NCBI GenBank assembly: GCA_005406025.1
Contig: BGZK01001236.1
Location: forward strand, 122,134-186,133
Length of the DNA: 64,000 nt
Direction of reading: 5' to 3'
Origin: Eumeta japonica
Taxonomy: Eukaryota > Arthropoda > Insecta > Lepidoptera > Psychidae
Shown: piece after piece, positions 33,045 to 43,760 of the stretch
How the letters are laid out: the number at the start of each line of letters is the position of its first letter
Position numbering within the stretch: position 1 is the first letter of the stretch
The notes under the pieces: model-generated
The model's database searches: none
Seen by the model: only the letters and a program-made list of their open reading frames with translations
What the model was told of the DNA's origin: nothing
Position numbers and translations under genes: made by a program

Positions 33045-34042
33045 AAAAAACTTGTATCATGCGCAATTATTAAGTATATTTGCTTGAAAATTTTCACCAC
33101 AGAACGAGTTATTCAAAACTTACAGGAGCTTTGGGAACTTACTTTAGAAGAAAATGCTCTACCGTATCGTACAGTGGCCCGTTGGCGCGCATATTTTAAA
33201 CCTGGAGAAACATCCACCAAAGATGACCGAACGAGGGTCGCCCAACAAAGATAATCACCGAATAAATGTTAAGAAAAGTCGGAAAATTGTTTTAGCAGAC
33301 CACAATACGTCACGGTACAACGTACCGTATCGAAATCTCTGCTTCTTCGGCTATAAAACGTATAGTCGAAGAAGCAGAGATTTCGACTGGTAGTTTGCAT
33401 AACATTTTACACGTGCATTCGGGGATGAAAAAGTATCCGCACGCCGGGTCCCCAGAATGCTTACCGATGCACAAAAATAAACCAGGCTGAATATTTGTCG
33501 AGGTTTTTTGGAACTGTTGCAACAAATATTAATAGTTTTGGCTCTATTTACAACCATGGCTGAAATGTGGCTTCACAATTACGATCCAGAAACAAAGTTA
33601 CAGTTCATGACTTGGACAAGACCATCGTCTCCAATTCCTAAAAATTTAAGGCGAATCATTCTACTGGAAAGATCACGGGCTGTCTTGTCTGGGATACTAA
33701 AGGGTTGGCCATTATAGAATATTTCAACTGTAGGACTACTGTTACGGGCTCTTTGTCTGCAGGACAAATACGAAAAATGTGTGACGAAAGTCGAAAGAAA
33801 CGGCGAAGCAAACTAGAAAAATTGTTTTGTTCATCAAGATAACGCGTCGGCTCGTAGGTACGCCGTTTTTATACTGCAATTTGAGATGCTGGCTTCGAAG
33901 TACTTGAGCTTTTTCCATATTCATCCTCTCATGCTTTTAGTGATTTCTATCCGCTTGCAAGGTTGAAAGAATATCTGAAAGACCAGATATACGAAGGTGA
34001 TGCGGTAGTAATCGGTGCAGTTTTTTGAGAAAGGAATTTTAA
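33045..34042 (+). pseudogene. mariner-family (DD34D) transposase pseudogene
   Basis: In shifting frames: PYRTVARWRAYF (33160s, end of the helix-turn-helix region), GETSTKDD, EEAEISTGSLHNIL (33366-33407), GMKKVSARRVPRML, MWLHNYDPETK (33565-33597), then VHQDNAS (33829-33849) and SDFYPLARLKEYL (33939 on). The second and third acidic codons (33838-33840 and 33942-33944) are 101 bases apart, one short of the 102 expected for the 34-residue mariner spacing. The first catalytic Asp is Ala (GCT, 33559-33561), so the enzyme is dead even apart from the frameshifts and stops. Terminal inverted repeats were not found. An inverted duplication sits at 33330-33386. Confidence 0.75.
33330..33386. repeat. 26-bp near-perfect hairpin inside the mariner pseudogene
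   Basis: TCGAAATCTCTGCTTCTTCG then GCTATA (33330-33355), a 5-base loop AAACG, then TATAGT and CGAAGAAGCAGAGATTTCGA (33361-33386). Only one position is a G-T pair. The right arm is the original coding DNA (VEEAEIS), so the left arm is an inverted copy that replaced or displaced upstream transposase sequence. A template-switch event at a replication fork is a likely cause. Confidence 0.85.
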
Positions 34043-34479
34043 TTTTAGAAAAAATGCTATTATAAGTTTATTATGATAAATTGAAACTGTGTCAAAAAAT
34101 AAAATAACATTTAATAAAAGTTATCGGAAACATACTCGTTCTCAATTTTTACGGATAGCCTCTCGTAGAATGTTTAATTACAAAATCGCTGGACGGTTTT
34201 CAGGTTCTAAGTATATAGTAATAATAGTTTTTATGAAAAAATACTCTTTCTTTTATGCAATATTGCCAATTGTCTGAAAATTATTTGTTAAACGAATTAT
34301 TATTTAATTAGTATAATCTCTTTTTTAACCAGTCATTATACTAAAAAAAAATCTCTTAATGATCATTAATAGCCATAAAATTATTGAATGAAATTATTAA
34401 TGTATTACAAAATTATTTAATATCCTTGTAATTATATAATTATAGAACTTGGATTAAACTAAATTAGTTATATGTGCAT
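34043..34479. other. AT-rich non-coding stretch
   Basis: Includes a 62-codon Lys/Ile/Phe-rich frame (34089-34277) of no recognisable kind. ATTATTTAATTAG and AATTATATAATTATAG patches dominate; nothing else is seen. Confidence 0.5.
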
Positions 34480-35560
34480 GCATTCAAAAGCGTCATCGAC
34501 CAGCGATCATGTTTAACTTAGTATTGGAGCTGTCGCAGCCCTAGGCTGCACGGTGGAGAATCCGTCCACACGATCATCTGCACACATGTCGCAAGCACTA
34601 TAGAAACTCTTCAGAATCAAGCGCATCTTGAAAGCATTTCTGCGCCTACTGGACGCACATTAAAATCGTCTCGCGAGCCCACGCAAAGCCGTACTTTCTG
34701 GTAGTTTTGTTAAAATTGCATCGTATAAGATATATTAAAATGAGAGTGCCAACTTAAAGCTAAATTGACGTTCTTTATACCTCGACCGGTCGATAAGTCA
34801 CGAAATTGGCCGGCGAACGAGGGAGGAGCGCGCGAACACGGCGAGGCAAGGCGGGCGGGGCGCCCTCGGCGGCGTGGGCGGGCGGCGCGCGGTAATGAGA
34901 GACGGCCCACGTCGCCTTATTGCCAATTTAGTGGCCGAGCGTGGCCGTGTTAGCCGCGAGCCGGGGCGCCGCGGGACCAATTAAAACCTACTTTTAGTTT
35001 CACGCTGGCGCGAAGCTTTCGATGAGCTTTTGTACTTTGCGATACTTATTTGACGGACCTCGTAGCCGAACGGGTTACTGCGAACGAAACTCGACCGGTG
35101 ACCCCGACGCAGAGTCGTCTCTATGTGACGAATAAAATAGAAGTGTTCGCTTCTGAAATTACAAAAACACCAAGTTTCGTTTACTGAAAATTCTGTAATT
35201 TCGAGTAAATCGAATTCGATATTTAGCGGTGTGAGTTTCGAGCCGGCACGTGCCGAGTTCCATAATTATCACGTTCTAAATGACTGATGAGTTTTTGATA
35301 TAAGTCAGACCACTCGCACTGTGCCTCGGAGAGCACGCTTATCTATCGGTATCGGACGTCGTCGACGCATCAGTGAAAACGATCGCTAACGCTTCTATCT
35401 GAAATAACAAGATTGTGGAAGTATAAGGCAAAATGTTTGTTATTTACTGAAGTGACAAAAATCTGACACGACTACGACAAATCTAATCGACGTAAAGAGT
35501 ACGTATGCCGTTCACAAGCGGTAGAAGTGCAACCTTCAGAAAAGTAAACTGCCAGAGAAT
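34480..35560. promoter_or_regulatory. long GC-richer segment with strong CpG core (candidate regulatory element or promoter)
   Basis: 34480-34720 is complex (GCAGCCCTAGGCTGCACGG, GTCTCGCGAGCCCACGC). 34790-34985 is a strong CpG core (GAGGAGCGCGCGAACACGGCGAGGC; GGGCGGGGCGCCCTCGGCGGCGTGGGCGGGCGGCGCGCGG). 35090-35410 has ACCGGTGACCCCGACGCAGAG and GACGCATCAGTGAAAACGATCG, where TCAGT (35370-35374) fits the arthropod initiator. Open frames at 34710-34980 on three frames are Arg/Pro/Ala-rich artefacts of GC content. This is the best candidate in the window for a CpG-bearing promoter or enhancer, but no exon follows. Confidence 0.3.
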
Positions 35561-35579
35561 GAGACGAAAGCAGAAGGAA

Positions 35580-36210
35580 CAATTATAGGGTTTATTTAGG
35601 CAGTAGTTGTTCTGCCCTTTTTTATGGGTGACTTGCTCATATAGTTAACGCCCGTAGTTTCGCCGGCACAGAGTGAACTAATTCCTTCCTCTTCTGCATC
35701 TATCGATGGCAATCTCAATCTTGGTCTCGCTTTATGTTCCAATTCCAAATACATTTCCGATTTTTATTCTGATTCCGCATTCGTTTCCGACCCCAGTCGT
35801 ATTCTTAATTTCGGTTTAGGTCCCGCTCTCGATTCTCATCTTGGTCTCGTTGTCGATTCTATTCACTGTCGCCTTTACGTTACCAGTCATAGTTGCGATT
35901 TGGACGAAGCCGAGGCAAAAAACTAAAATAGAATTATGTATATCCATCTTTCAAATCGTGGATTATGGTCATGACTTCATACGAAATACCCTTAAAAAAA
36001 AAGTGCATTCAGAACTTTCCGAACTTTCGAATTTTTCCGTCAATTTATCCCATTTTTACCCTAATGACCTTATTCGGACTATTTTGGACATTAAAAAACT
36101 AAAATTAGCAAGTCGACCCAGCCGTTCTCAAGTGGTTGCCCTTACCGACAAACAGTATTTCATTTACATAGATTGGTATCAAGTTCAAAAATATTTTACA
36201 TTTTATTATT
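35580..36210 (+). mobile_element. CCCGCG-type repeat with pyrimidine-rich body
   Basis: Head ACGCCCGTAGTTTCGCCGGCACAGAGTG, then a C/T-rich low-complexity body (TTGGTCTCGCTTTATGTTCC, TTTCCGATTTTTATTCTGATTCCGC), then AAATCGTGGATTATGGTC and GTCGACCCAGCCGTTCTCAAGTGGTTGCCC, a wording typical of the inner end of these repeats. The 136-codon frame at 35841-36251 lies entirely inside it and is not a gene. Confidence 0.5.
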
Positions 36211-36232
36211 CAAACTCTTTGTGTTCTATTTC

Positions 36233-36275
36233 AACAAATGACAATATGTAGGCGCATTGCATATTGTCATTTGTT
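36233..36275. repeat. perfect 16-bp hairpin
   Basis: AACAAATGACAATATG (36233-36248), loop of 11 (TAGGCGCATTG), exact reverse complement at 36260-36275. Located just downstream of the preceding repeat, it may be its terminal hairpin. Confidence 0.85.
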
Positions 36276-36855
36276 ATATGTGTGTTTATATATATATATA
36301 TTTGTTATAATAAAAAAAATTATGGATCTAATGAGTCTAGGAAGTCCGAGACTAGAATCGGAATCAAGATCGAACCCAAAACAAATCAGAATCACGAGGA
36401 AGTGTCGAGGATGTGAACTGATATGGGATGAATATAAAAAATGAAAAAGCACTCTTAAGTATTGAAATAAAATCGCTATTATTTGTTTGTAGCTTTTTTA
36501 AAAAGGAGATTCATGGGATACATCGTTGTCACTGTCCATCTTTCATATTCTATTTTAATTGACTATCAAGACGATAAAAAGTAATTTCGAATGTTTATAT
36601 ATAGCTTTTATTATTTGATATCTTTTTATGGTATTTAAAATTAAAATAATTTTAGCAGGTATATAGAAAGATAACATAAAAAAATGAAAAATAAATATTT
36701 TATTAGCCTTAAGTCTCCATTTAAAAAAACTAATTTTTTATCCAAATTCTCCATTAAAAACGTTTTTTTTTGTTGCTTTTTCTCTATTGTGAAAACGGTA
36801 ATTCAAGTGGCAGACAAGGTCTGATTACAATAAAAAGTTTAAGGTAAAACAACAA
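36276..36855. other. AT-rich non-coding stretch
   Basis: A (TA)n run at 36288-36300 and GAATCGGAATCAAGATCG (36354), a purine-rich word like the complement of the preceding repeat's body. No gene. Confidence 0.5.
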
Positions 36856-36860
36856 ATAAT

Positions 36861-37050
36861 AAAAACCGGCCAAGCGTACGTCGAACTCATCTTAATCCCC
36901 CAATTGAATATTGGTTGAATATTGGATCCCAAATTGAATATACTTTTTTTCTTGGTAATACATAACATAAATCTGATACTGCGTTGTGGTGTGGACCCTC
37001 GGTACACGAGTTCAACTCGCACTTTGCCGATTTCTATTACATTGTTTCGG
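36861..37050. mobile_element. two facing heads of GGTTCCGTA-type elements
   Basis: Plus strand: AAAAACCGGCCAAGCGTACGTCGAACTC at 36861. Minus strand, reading from 37045: GAAATCGGCAAAGTGCGAGTTGAACTCGTGTACCGAGGGTCCACACC, with the GCGAGTT-GAACTCG hairpin. Two heads in opposite orientation about 180 bases apart indicate a fold-back or two nested truncated insertions. Confidence 0.5.
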
Positions 37051-37489
37051 GACACCATTCAAAATAATACGATACTCTTCAAAATTTGTGATTAATCAAA
37101 AGGATACTCGACAGAATTAGAAAACTCCGAAAGGTTTATTAAGAATGAATTTCTAAATTAAGAGGTGTTGAATTTCCTCATTTTCCCTGCTATGAATACA
37201 TATCTATTTTTTTGCAGCCGCAAAACGGAGGCTTAACCGAATGCGAACTTTCTGTTGTCGGTAACAAAATAAATCTTGCCTCGGTTGAAGCGTTTTATAT
37301 AGACTTTAATTAACCCTCAACTAAAGCCTCCATTTCTCCCATAAGAGTTATTTCAATGGGAATCCACCAAGTTGACTGTTTAAATTAGCTATTTAATGGA
37401 AGTCAAAATATTGCAATCAAATTTTATTTGTCGCTATTATGTAAGTTATTCTTTTAATACTTATTAACTTTTGTGGCTAGAATATAATA
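37051..37489. other. non-coding stretch
   Basis: GCAGCCGCAAAACGGAGGCTTAACCGAATGCG (37216) and AACCCTCAACTAAAGCCTCCATTTCTCCC (37312) are complex but unassigned. No open frame. Confidence 0.45.
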
Positions 37490-37900
37490 CACCAGCTTTT
37501 CGCCCGTGATTTCGCCAGCGTGGATACAAAACGTGTTCCTTCGTCTTTTTTATGGAGAAATCATGCTTTTAATCCCAACTTCGCTCTCGCTCTCGGATCT
37601 CTAATCATGATCTGCACTCAATTCTCTCCCCGTCCCCCGGGGATACAACTCCGATACAACTACCGGTCTCGGCTTCAATTTCTGCGAATCTGGGACAAAC
37701 GTTAGTATAACATATTTTATAGGCATAACTTGTTCCATAAAAAAGCTTAATAGAAAATAAAACATCCCTTTTATCACATTAAAAAAAAAAGCCAATAACA
37801 TTTTCTTAGTGGAGCCGTTCCTTATATAAACTATCATCTTACCAATTTTTGTCTCAATCGGGCTTATATTTATCTGATTTCGTGAAGAATCAGCGAGTAA
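37490..37900 (+). mobile_element. CCCGCG-type repeat
   Basis: Head CAGCTTTTCGCCCGTGATTTCGCCAGCGTGG, then a C/T-rich body (CTTCGCTCTCGCTCTCGGATC; CTCTCCCCGTCCCCCGGGG) as in the copy at 35580. 61- and 78-codon frames on opposite strands over the same bases are artefacts. Confidence 0.5.
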
Positions 37901-38860
37901 TATTTCTTTTTCTTTTTAATTTATGATATCTTTGGAATGAAATGTCCGATTTGAATATTTCAAAAAGTAATTTACATACACTATAATAGCCTTGAATACG
38001 AAGTCATTTATTTTAATAGGGATCAATACCAAGGTGAAGTAAGTAGTTAAAGTAACAACTGTAATAACTGGACGTATGGTATTACAATTTTTTTGTACAC
38101 GTTGATATGTTCTATGAAATTGTAGTATATTATTTTGTTTCATCATCAATAACTTTCGCAGCACACGCGTTCTAAGGAATTTTATAGGACATTTTTTTAC
38201 ACTTTACATTGCTGGATTTTTCGTATTTTCCTAATTTTTTTTTAAACATATCTTACTCAGTGATAATAAACAAATAACGTTCGTTAGCTTATAATTCTTA
38301 TTACTTTAGATTACTAATGTTATCGTAAATAATTGATAAATTGGTATCTCGAAAAACGGTTCTAGCGATTTCTAATGAAATTTGTACTTTAATAACGTTT
38401 TTCTTCACAAGTTTGTCTATTAGGGGTCTTCTCTGGAAAAACGCGATGAGGAAAATATTTTTCCAAGCGTTGCTTAAAGCGTCTGTAGATTTTTTTAAAT
38501 AATTTAACTGTTGCTAAGCTATCGTATGTAGTCTCCAATGCATTGGTAGGCTTGGCGTGACGTTCTCAACCGCAGATAAGACAAGGTGCATGAGGTGATT
38601 ACACAAATCGCGCTACGTGAAACCATCTATTTTGAATACTAGTAGTGTGTGTGTGTGTATTATGTATTTAAATATTTATTGTTGGAAATGAACATAGACA
38701 GTTATCCCCTTGGGCAGTTATCGTATTATAATAATAGTAATAAATGTCGAAAGACGCCAAGTGAAGCTCGGTTGTCCGAGTACCTGAGCCTGTATGGAGT
38801 CTCACCGCTTCGGAGTCTACAAAATTGGAAACGTTAAAATGGTGTCGAACGCGAGGACGA
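37901..38860. other. AT-rich non-coding stretch
   Basis: A (GT)n tract lies at 38646-38658. The 62-codon frame at 38649-38837 ends in complex sequence (GACGCCAAGTGAAGCTCGGTTGTCCGAGTACCTGAGCC) that I do not recognise. No gene. Confidence 0.45.
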
Positions 38861-39010
38861 AACGTATAATAGGGATTAGCGCCACGTGCACGCCGTCGGG
38901 AGTACGTTAGCCCCGGGGCGCCGAGTTCACGCCGTTTATTGCGAAGGAACAGTTTGGCGCCGCTCCAAGAGTTAACTATCTAGAGAAAGGTTTACTGGCG
39001 ATCAGCTTTT
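38861..39010. promoter_or_regulatory. GC-rich island with E-box (candidate regulatory element)
   Basis: GATTAGCGCCACGTGCACGCCGTCGGGAG holds a CACGTG E-box (about 38884) beside a GATTA homeodomain core; AGCCCCGGGGCGCCGAG and CGCCGTTTATTGCGAAGG (TTTATTG) follow. No coding frame. Function inferred. Confidence 0.3.
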
Positions 39011-40714
39011 ATATTTCATTGAGTAGATGGATAAGCTCATATCCACCGTATGGAGCTTTTGTTGGGTCATTCCGGTGTGGTTGCCGCGGGTTTTTAGTGG
39101 TGAATCCGTTAGTAAAATTACGTTTAAGAATCGATACCGTAAGTGAGATTCACAGTGCGATGGTAAATTTAAAAAAGTTATTTTATTGAATTATCTTGCA
39201 TTTTAACAGTGGTGGTTCTACGAAAACGTTATGATAATAAAAAAAATGTGCGTCTCACCTCCGACACGCGACTGTAATTTACTGCTTACGAAAAGTTTTC
39301 TTGAAATATATGCATACAATAGGCAAAAGGGTATTAAAGTATTTTTTTATACTTTTATTTATTCAAATTTATGAAAACATGTGAAACATTATAAAAGTAT
39401 ATTGTATAATATACATTTTTTTTTAATTTGAATAAATTTCCTTTTAGAAATACATATTCATAAATAGTAAACAAAATATATTCAATTCATCTGTTTCTCG
39501 TTCACCTTTTTCGCTCCCACGATTATAATAATTCCTAACCTCTTTTTTGGTAACACTATCATTATCATTGTTTTCTAACTAACTTCGATAAGAATTTTTT
39601 TATAAGAAAACAAAATAACCTCCATTAATTTTTGAACTTCTCTTCTGTCCCTAAATTTAAGGTATTCATAAAGCGAATGCCATAAAAAACAATATAATCA
39701 CTCTTTGAATATTGAGGACAAATATTTACTGAAATTACAAAGCTTTCGAAAAATTAAAACATATGGTATTTGCATGTTTTATGCTCGAAGCCTTACGCTA
39801 GCTTGGAACGGCTGACGCTTAATGAACGATGTTTTGCGCATGCGTGTCAACGTTACTGATCAAAACTACTATATTCAATAAAAAAAAGTATTTAATAATG
39901 TTTACTGTAAAATTGAAAATAAGAATGCTGTTGTGATTTAAAAAATTGGTAAACAAAAGTATTCCACTGTTGTTTTATGCTAATAATGCTTTTATTATAA
40001 ACATTGTACTTTAAGTATTAAATACTTCACATTAAATAATATTGAGAAAAGTTAGAGTGTGTTAAAAATAGCACAAATACATTATAATTATTTCTTATTG
40101 CAAAAGCGAAAATGCGAATGACATTTGTAAAAGAGAAATCTTGTGTTAGAATGCCACAATTAAAGAAAGTTGCTAGATTCTAAGAAATGTATAAAGTAAA
40201 AATATAAAAAAAAAACCATCTCAATTTGATTAATCCAGTGAAAGGTGATGCAATAAAAAATGAAAAATTACATCACAAATTATATTTTTACTTAATAAGC
40301 ATATGCATATAAGTAAAAAACAGAAACTTTACATAAGTGTAATGATTTGCATTGTATATAATTTTATCTTTTTAAACTGCTAGTAAATAGAAAATTCTAA
40401 ATTTGCCTGTGTTATCCGCTTAAGTCGCTCGTCGGTCGTAACGTCCATTAGCAGCTTCTGATTCGCATTGAGCCAGCACGGAGGGCTTAAACTTTTTCAA
40501 TCTATACATATAATAAAAAAGGAAAACCAGATGTGTCATGTACATTGAAGATATGTATAAAAAGTGGCCAGGGGACGATAAGAGGAAAGTAGCATAACTC
40601 AAATCAACGATTTTTAAATTTTTCCTTTGTCGCACGTCTCTGAAATATCTAAATGGTTTTAAATACGATTTTCACGGATAGATAGACTTTCGCTTGTAGC
40701 AGAATATAGACCTT
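39011..40714. other. AT-rich non-coding stretch
   Basis: Long AT-rich DNA. A weak hairpin TTTTTACTT/AAGTAAAAA flanks GCATATGC at about 40286-40320. The 71-codon minus frame at 40420-40635 has no domain. Confidence 0.55.
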
Positions 40715-41030
40715 ATTTCATTTAAATTAGATGTCAGGAAAAAAGTTATCCTCTTTTAAGGATCTAGTTAAGAAATGTCACAAGGCAAATAATAATAGCT
40801 ATCGTCGAACGCCTATAGGCGTCCTAATACGAACGAATAACAATGTTCAAAAGAAGAAAAAAAAAACAGAAAGCTACGTTCGGTCTTCTGATCACTATAC
40901 GTTTGACTTATTGAAAAATGAAGGGTTGGAGGGGGAGTGGACCGGTGGATGAAGGAGTGGGTTGAAAAATTTATGCGACAGACCGAATCCAACGCGAACC
41001 GAGCAGCGGGCGGAAAGCTAGTCTGTAATA
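40715..41030 (-). mobile_element. probable CCCGCG-type repeat fragment
   Basis: Ends on the plus strand with GAACCGAGCAGCGGGCGGAAAGCTAGTCTG, matching the GCGGGCAGAAGCTAG end at 32020-32041. The body is purine-rich on this strand (GAGGGGGAGTGGACCGG), the complement of the pyrimidine-rich bodies at 35580 and 37490. Confidence 0.4.
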
Positions 41031-41340
41031 AAAAGAATTTGGGAAAGTGTATCTCAACAATGGGGCGGCAACAACCTAACACAACGACAGGACTTTAAGT
41101 GCTTCCTCATCGACATTGTCCCGAAAACGATAATGGAAACGGCGGTCGTGGGCGGCGGAAGGACAGGGTTTGGAAAGGGAGAGGCTCAAGGTTGGGAATT
41201 TATCGCTGTCGAAGGAACAAGGTCACGATCTCGGGGAAATTGAATAATGAAATGCCTACCGCGCGAATCCTCAAAACTGCCTGTTGCCGAGTTAATATTT
41301 TTTTTTCTCCTTCATCAAACACCAGAGCGAAGTTTTGATT
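41031..41340. promoter_or_regulatory. complex segment with FTZ-F1-like site (candidate regulatory element)
   Basis: CAAGGTCA at 41218-41225 fits the FTZ-F1/SF-1 monomer site. CATCGACATTGTCCCG, AAACGGCGGTCGTGGGCGGCGGAAGG and GAACAAGGTCACGATCTCGGGG give a GC-richer core. The 79-codon frame across it has no domain. Inference only. Confidence 0.25.
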
Positions 41341-41805
41341 TCGATGGAAAATCGTAGTCGAAATAAATCGATGTCAGCGCCGTTGATTGTGAACGACCGA
41401 GTCGTTAATTCTCATTGGAAATTCCGCTCACTAGCTTTAGCTACCTATGTTGTTTGTCTTCAATATAGAACCGATTCCTCCATTTTTGTGTATCAACCGG
41501 TCTCTCTGTCAATCTAAACAACAATCTCGATTATTCTATCAATTTCAATTCTAGGTCCACTGTTATTTTTGATAGCCGTCCCGATGTTGATCCCGATCAA
41601 ATTATCTCATAAAACATATAACACAACCCAAAAAGAAATTAATGGTTTAATGCAAAAATTGGTTCAATTTTCGTATTAAATATAAAAATCTGTTGAAACC
41701 CGTTTCTATGCGACTGGATCATAAAATCCAATAATCCAATCATTCAAGCACACAAACAGAATTTTGGTCATAGCTTCCAAGCGGAAAAATATGCCAGTAT
41801 TCGTG
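41341..41805. other. non-coding stretch, probably old repeat
   Basis: TCCATTTTTGTGTATCAACCGGTCTC and CCCGATGTTGATCCCGATC resemble the pyrimidine-rich repeat bodies elsewhere, but boundaries are lost. No gene. Confidence 0.35.
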
Positions 41806-42065
41806 TTGTGAATCAAATCAAATCAAATCAAAAATATCTTTATTTCGTAGGTAATGAAATTACACTTGAAATACGTCATTAATAAATTCATTTCGACATT
41901 ACCGCCCATTCCAAATGCTGAATCACCGAGAGGAGAATGGGCAAGAAACTCAAGGCTTGCTCTTTTTACGATACAAAGGATTTAGTCATTTATAATTTAG
42001 TCGACATTTAAAAATAATTTGCAATAACCTGATAGGCGAGCAGCTCAATCACAGGGGCTGTTTTC
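41806..42065 (-). mobile_element. LINE-derived 3' end with (TTTGA)n tail
   Basis: On the plus strand, AATCAAATCAAATCAAATCA (41811-41830) is followed by AAAATATCTTTATTTCGTAGG, AATTACACTTGAAATACGTC and GAATGGGCAAGAAACTCAAGGC. On the minus strand this is the familiar lepidopteran 3' end 'GAGTTTCTTGCCC..AAATAAAGATATTTTTGATTTGATTTGATT', a retrotransposon 3' untranslated region with a polyadenylation-like AATAAAGATA and a short-repeat tail. The ORF-bearing part is missing. Confidence 0.6.
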
Positions 42066-43110
42066 ATTAAGATATTCCAACACGGTTAGCGTATGTGTAT
42101 TCGTATGTATTGTTGTCTTTGTCATGAAATGTCCGGCATTTGTAACCCTTTATAACACCTATAGTTACTCGAGGAACTCACTTATATATTCTAAGACGTT
42201 TCTTTGAAAAAAACAGACTTAGGACGTCTTTTATGCTTATAGTTATGATTAATTAGAGTATTTTTCCATTGTTATACGATAGACTAGATTGATTCAATTC
42301 CATTAGAGAAACGAACCTTCTTTTAATCAAATGAAGATATCACGATGCTTCGCAGTTCGCGGAAAAACGGGCGAAGTTAGCAGTCTTGAGCTGATTCCGA
42401 GCCAATCCGCAAATAGCGTAGTTTTCGTAGTCCTAAAATTGCAATAGGATATGTGTATTGAAAAATCTACTTGTTCCGACCCAAGTCACATGAAAAAGCA
42501 TTTGGTATAATAATTTATATTACATGAGCTTCGTATGATGGTTTTAGTGTCCAATCGGGGTGAATAATAATTGATATTTAATTTAAGAAGCTTAACTCCC
42601 GGGTCGTCAAAACCGTCAAACTCGGAGCTTAAAAGAAATACTGCTGTTTGAATTCAGGAGCATCTAATACAGGTCGGTATTATCACGGCATTAGAAGTAA
42701 TACTATTTCTTCTTTATTTTCAGGTAATTATTTCGGCATTCACCCTATATCAAGATACCACCGCAGCAGGTATTTGCTATCCGTCGATCTTTTCCTATTC
42801 TACTTTTAAGAAAATTCGCCTCGAACTGAAAGTATTCTGTCACTTGTAGGGTACATTACGCAAGGATATTTGTAGTATTAGGTATTTGTCATCCCCGTTA
42901 TATTGGTGTTATATCAATTGTTTAATTTGAATCACTAGCGATCTTGTACTGTTACAGTGTCTTAAATTACTGTATTAACAAAAAAGAAAAAAAAACGGTT
43001 TAAATACATCCTAATTCACGACACGTGTTTAAATACGGTAATGAGTTACCGTTGTCTGTCGAATTGTTACGTACCTTTTTGCAGTAGCATCGACTCAAAC
43101 CTTACTTACC
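42066..43110. other. AT-rich non-coding stretch
   Basis: 42340-42430 (GATGCTTCGCAGTTCGCGGAAAAACGGGCGAAG; GCTGATTCCGAGCCAATCCGC) and 42596-42635 (CCCGGGTCGTCAAAACCGTCAAACTCGG) are more complex patches without frames. Nothing else is recognised. Confidence 0.45.
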
Positions 43111-43111
43111 T

Positions 43112-43440
43112 ACCGTGACAGAGGCATCTTGGGCTAACTTGGATACAGCACAAAAATAAGTCAGCTCGATTCGTAAAATACCACACTCTCACAGAATACG
43201 TATGTAAAGTAGCAATTTGCGTTTCGTCCAGTGTGTGAGGTTTCCTGTGGTCCACTTACCCTCACCTCCTCCATTAATCCGCTCTCCCTCCATTAGATAT
43301 CCCATTCCCTCTTAATAGGCCGCCAACGCACCGGTGACACCTCTGGTGTTACGAGTGAACAATATGAACAGTGACTATGTACTTTCCGATGCCTCGCCTG
43401 CTTGTTTTCCCCTCGAATACAATGCTATAAAAAGAAAGGC
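43112..43440 (+). mobile_element. SINE-like element, copy F (near full length)
   Basis: ACAGAGGCATCTTGGGCTAACTTGGATACAGCAC (head, diverged), TACCACACTCTCACAGAATACG, GCAATTTGCGTTTCGTCC, GTGAGGTTTCCTGTGGTCCAC, C-rich middle CTCACCTCCTCCATTAATCCGCTCTCCC, AATAGGCCGCCAACGCACCGGTGACACCTCTGGTGTTACGAG, GATGCCTCGCCTGCTTGTTTTCCCCTCG and the A-rich end GCTATAAAAAGAAAGG. With copy C it defines the family layout. Confidence 0.75.
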
Positions 43441-43539
43441 TGTGACATAAATACATAAGTTGTAGTAACTTCAAGATTGAGCATTTACAACAAGCGCTAG
43501 TATGAATTCAATCACATTGGTCTATAGATTGGTGAAAAG

Positions 43540-43760
43540 CTTCGTATATTCCGACGTCGGCGGAAAGCTATACAGAATAGAAGTGACAGCGATTTTCCGA
43601 TTGCGGCAGCGTCGGGCCCGTAATTAGGGTTCCGTTGAGATCGAAGATGTAACTACGCGTTTTCCGACAGAACCGTCTCCTATTTCTCGGTCCTCGAACA
43701 AAACCACTGCACGTTTATATTCCGTTCACGCGCTAGGTCGATTTGTAACGCATTAATAAC
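43540..43760. promoter_or_regulatory. GC-richer segment (candidate regulatory element)
   Basis: TTCCGACGTCGGCGGAAAGC (palindromic core CCGACGTCGG), GATTGCGGCAGCGTCGGGCCCGTAATTAGGG and CGTTTTCCGACAGAACCG. The TAATTAG homeodomain core sits in GC-rich context. No open frame. Confidence 0.25.

Noticed and set aside
35841..36251. 136-codon plus-strand open frame
   Set aside because: It lies inside the pyrimidine-rich body of a CCCGCG-type repeat and shows no domain.
43625..43640. TAGGGTTCCGTTG as another GGTTCCGTA element end
   Set aside because: No neighbouring GTCY words, no inverted GGAACCC word and no body; a 10-base match is likely chance.
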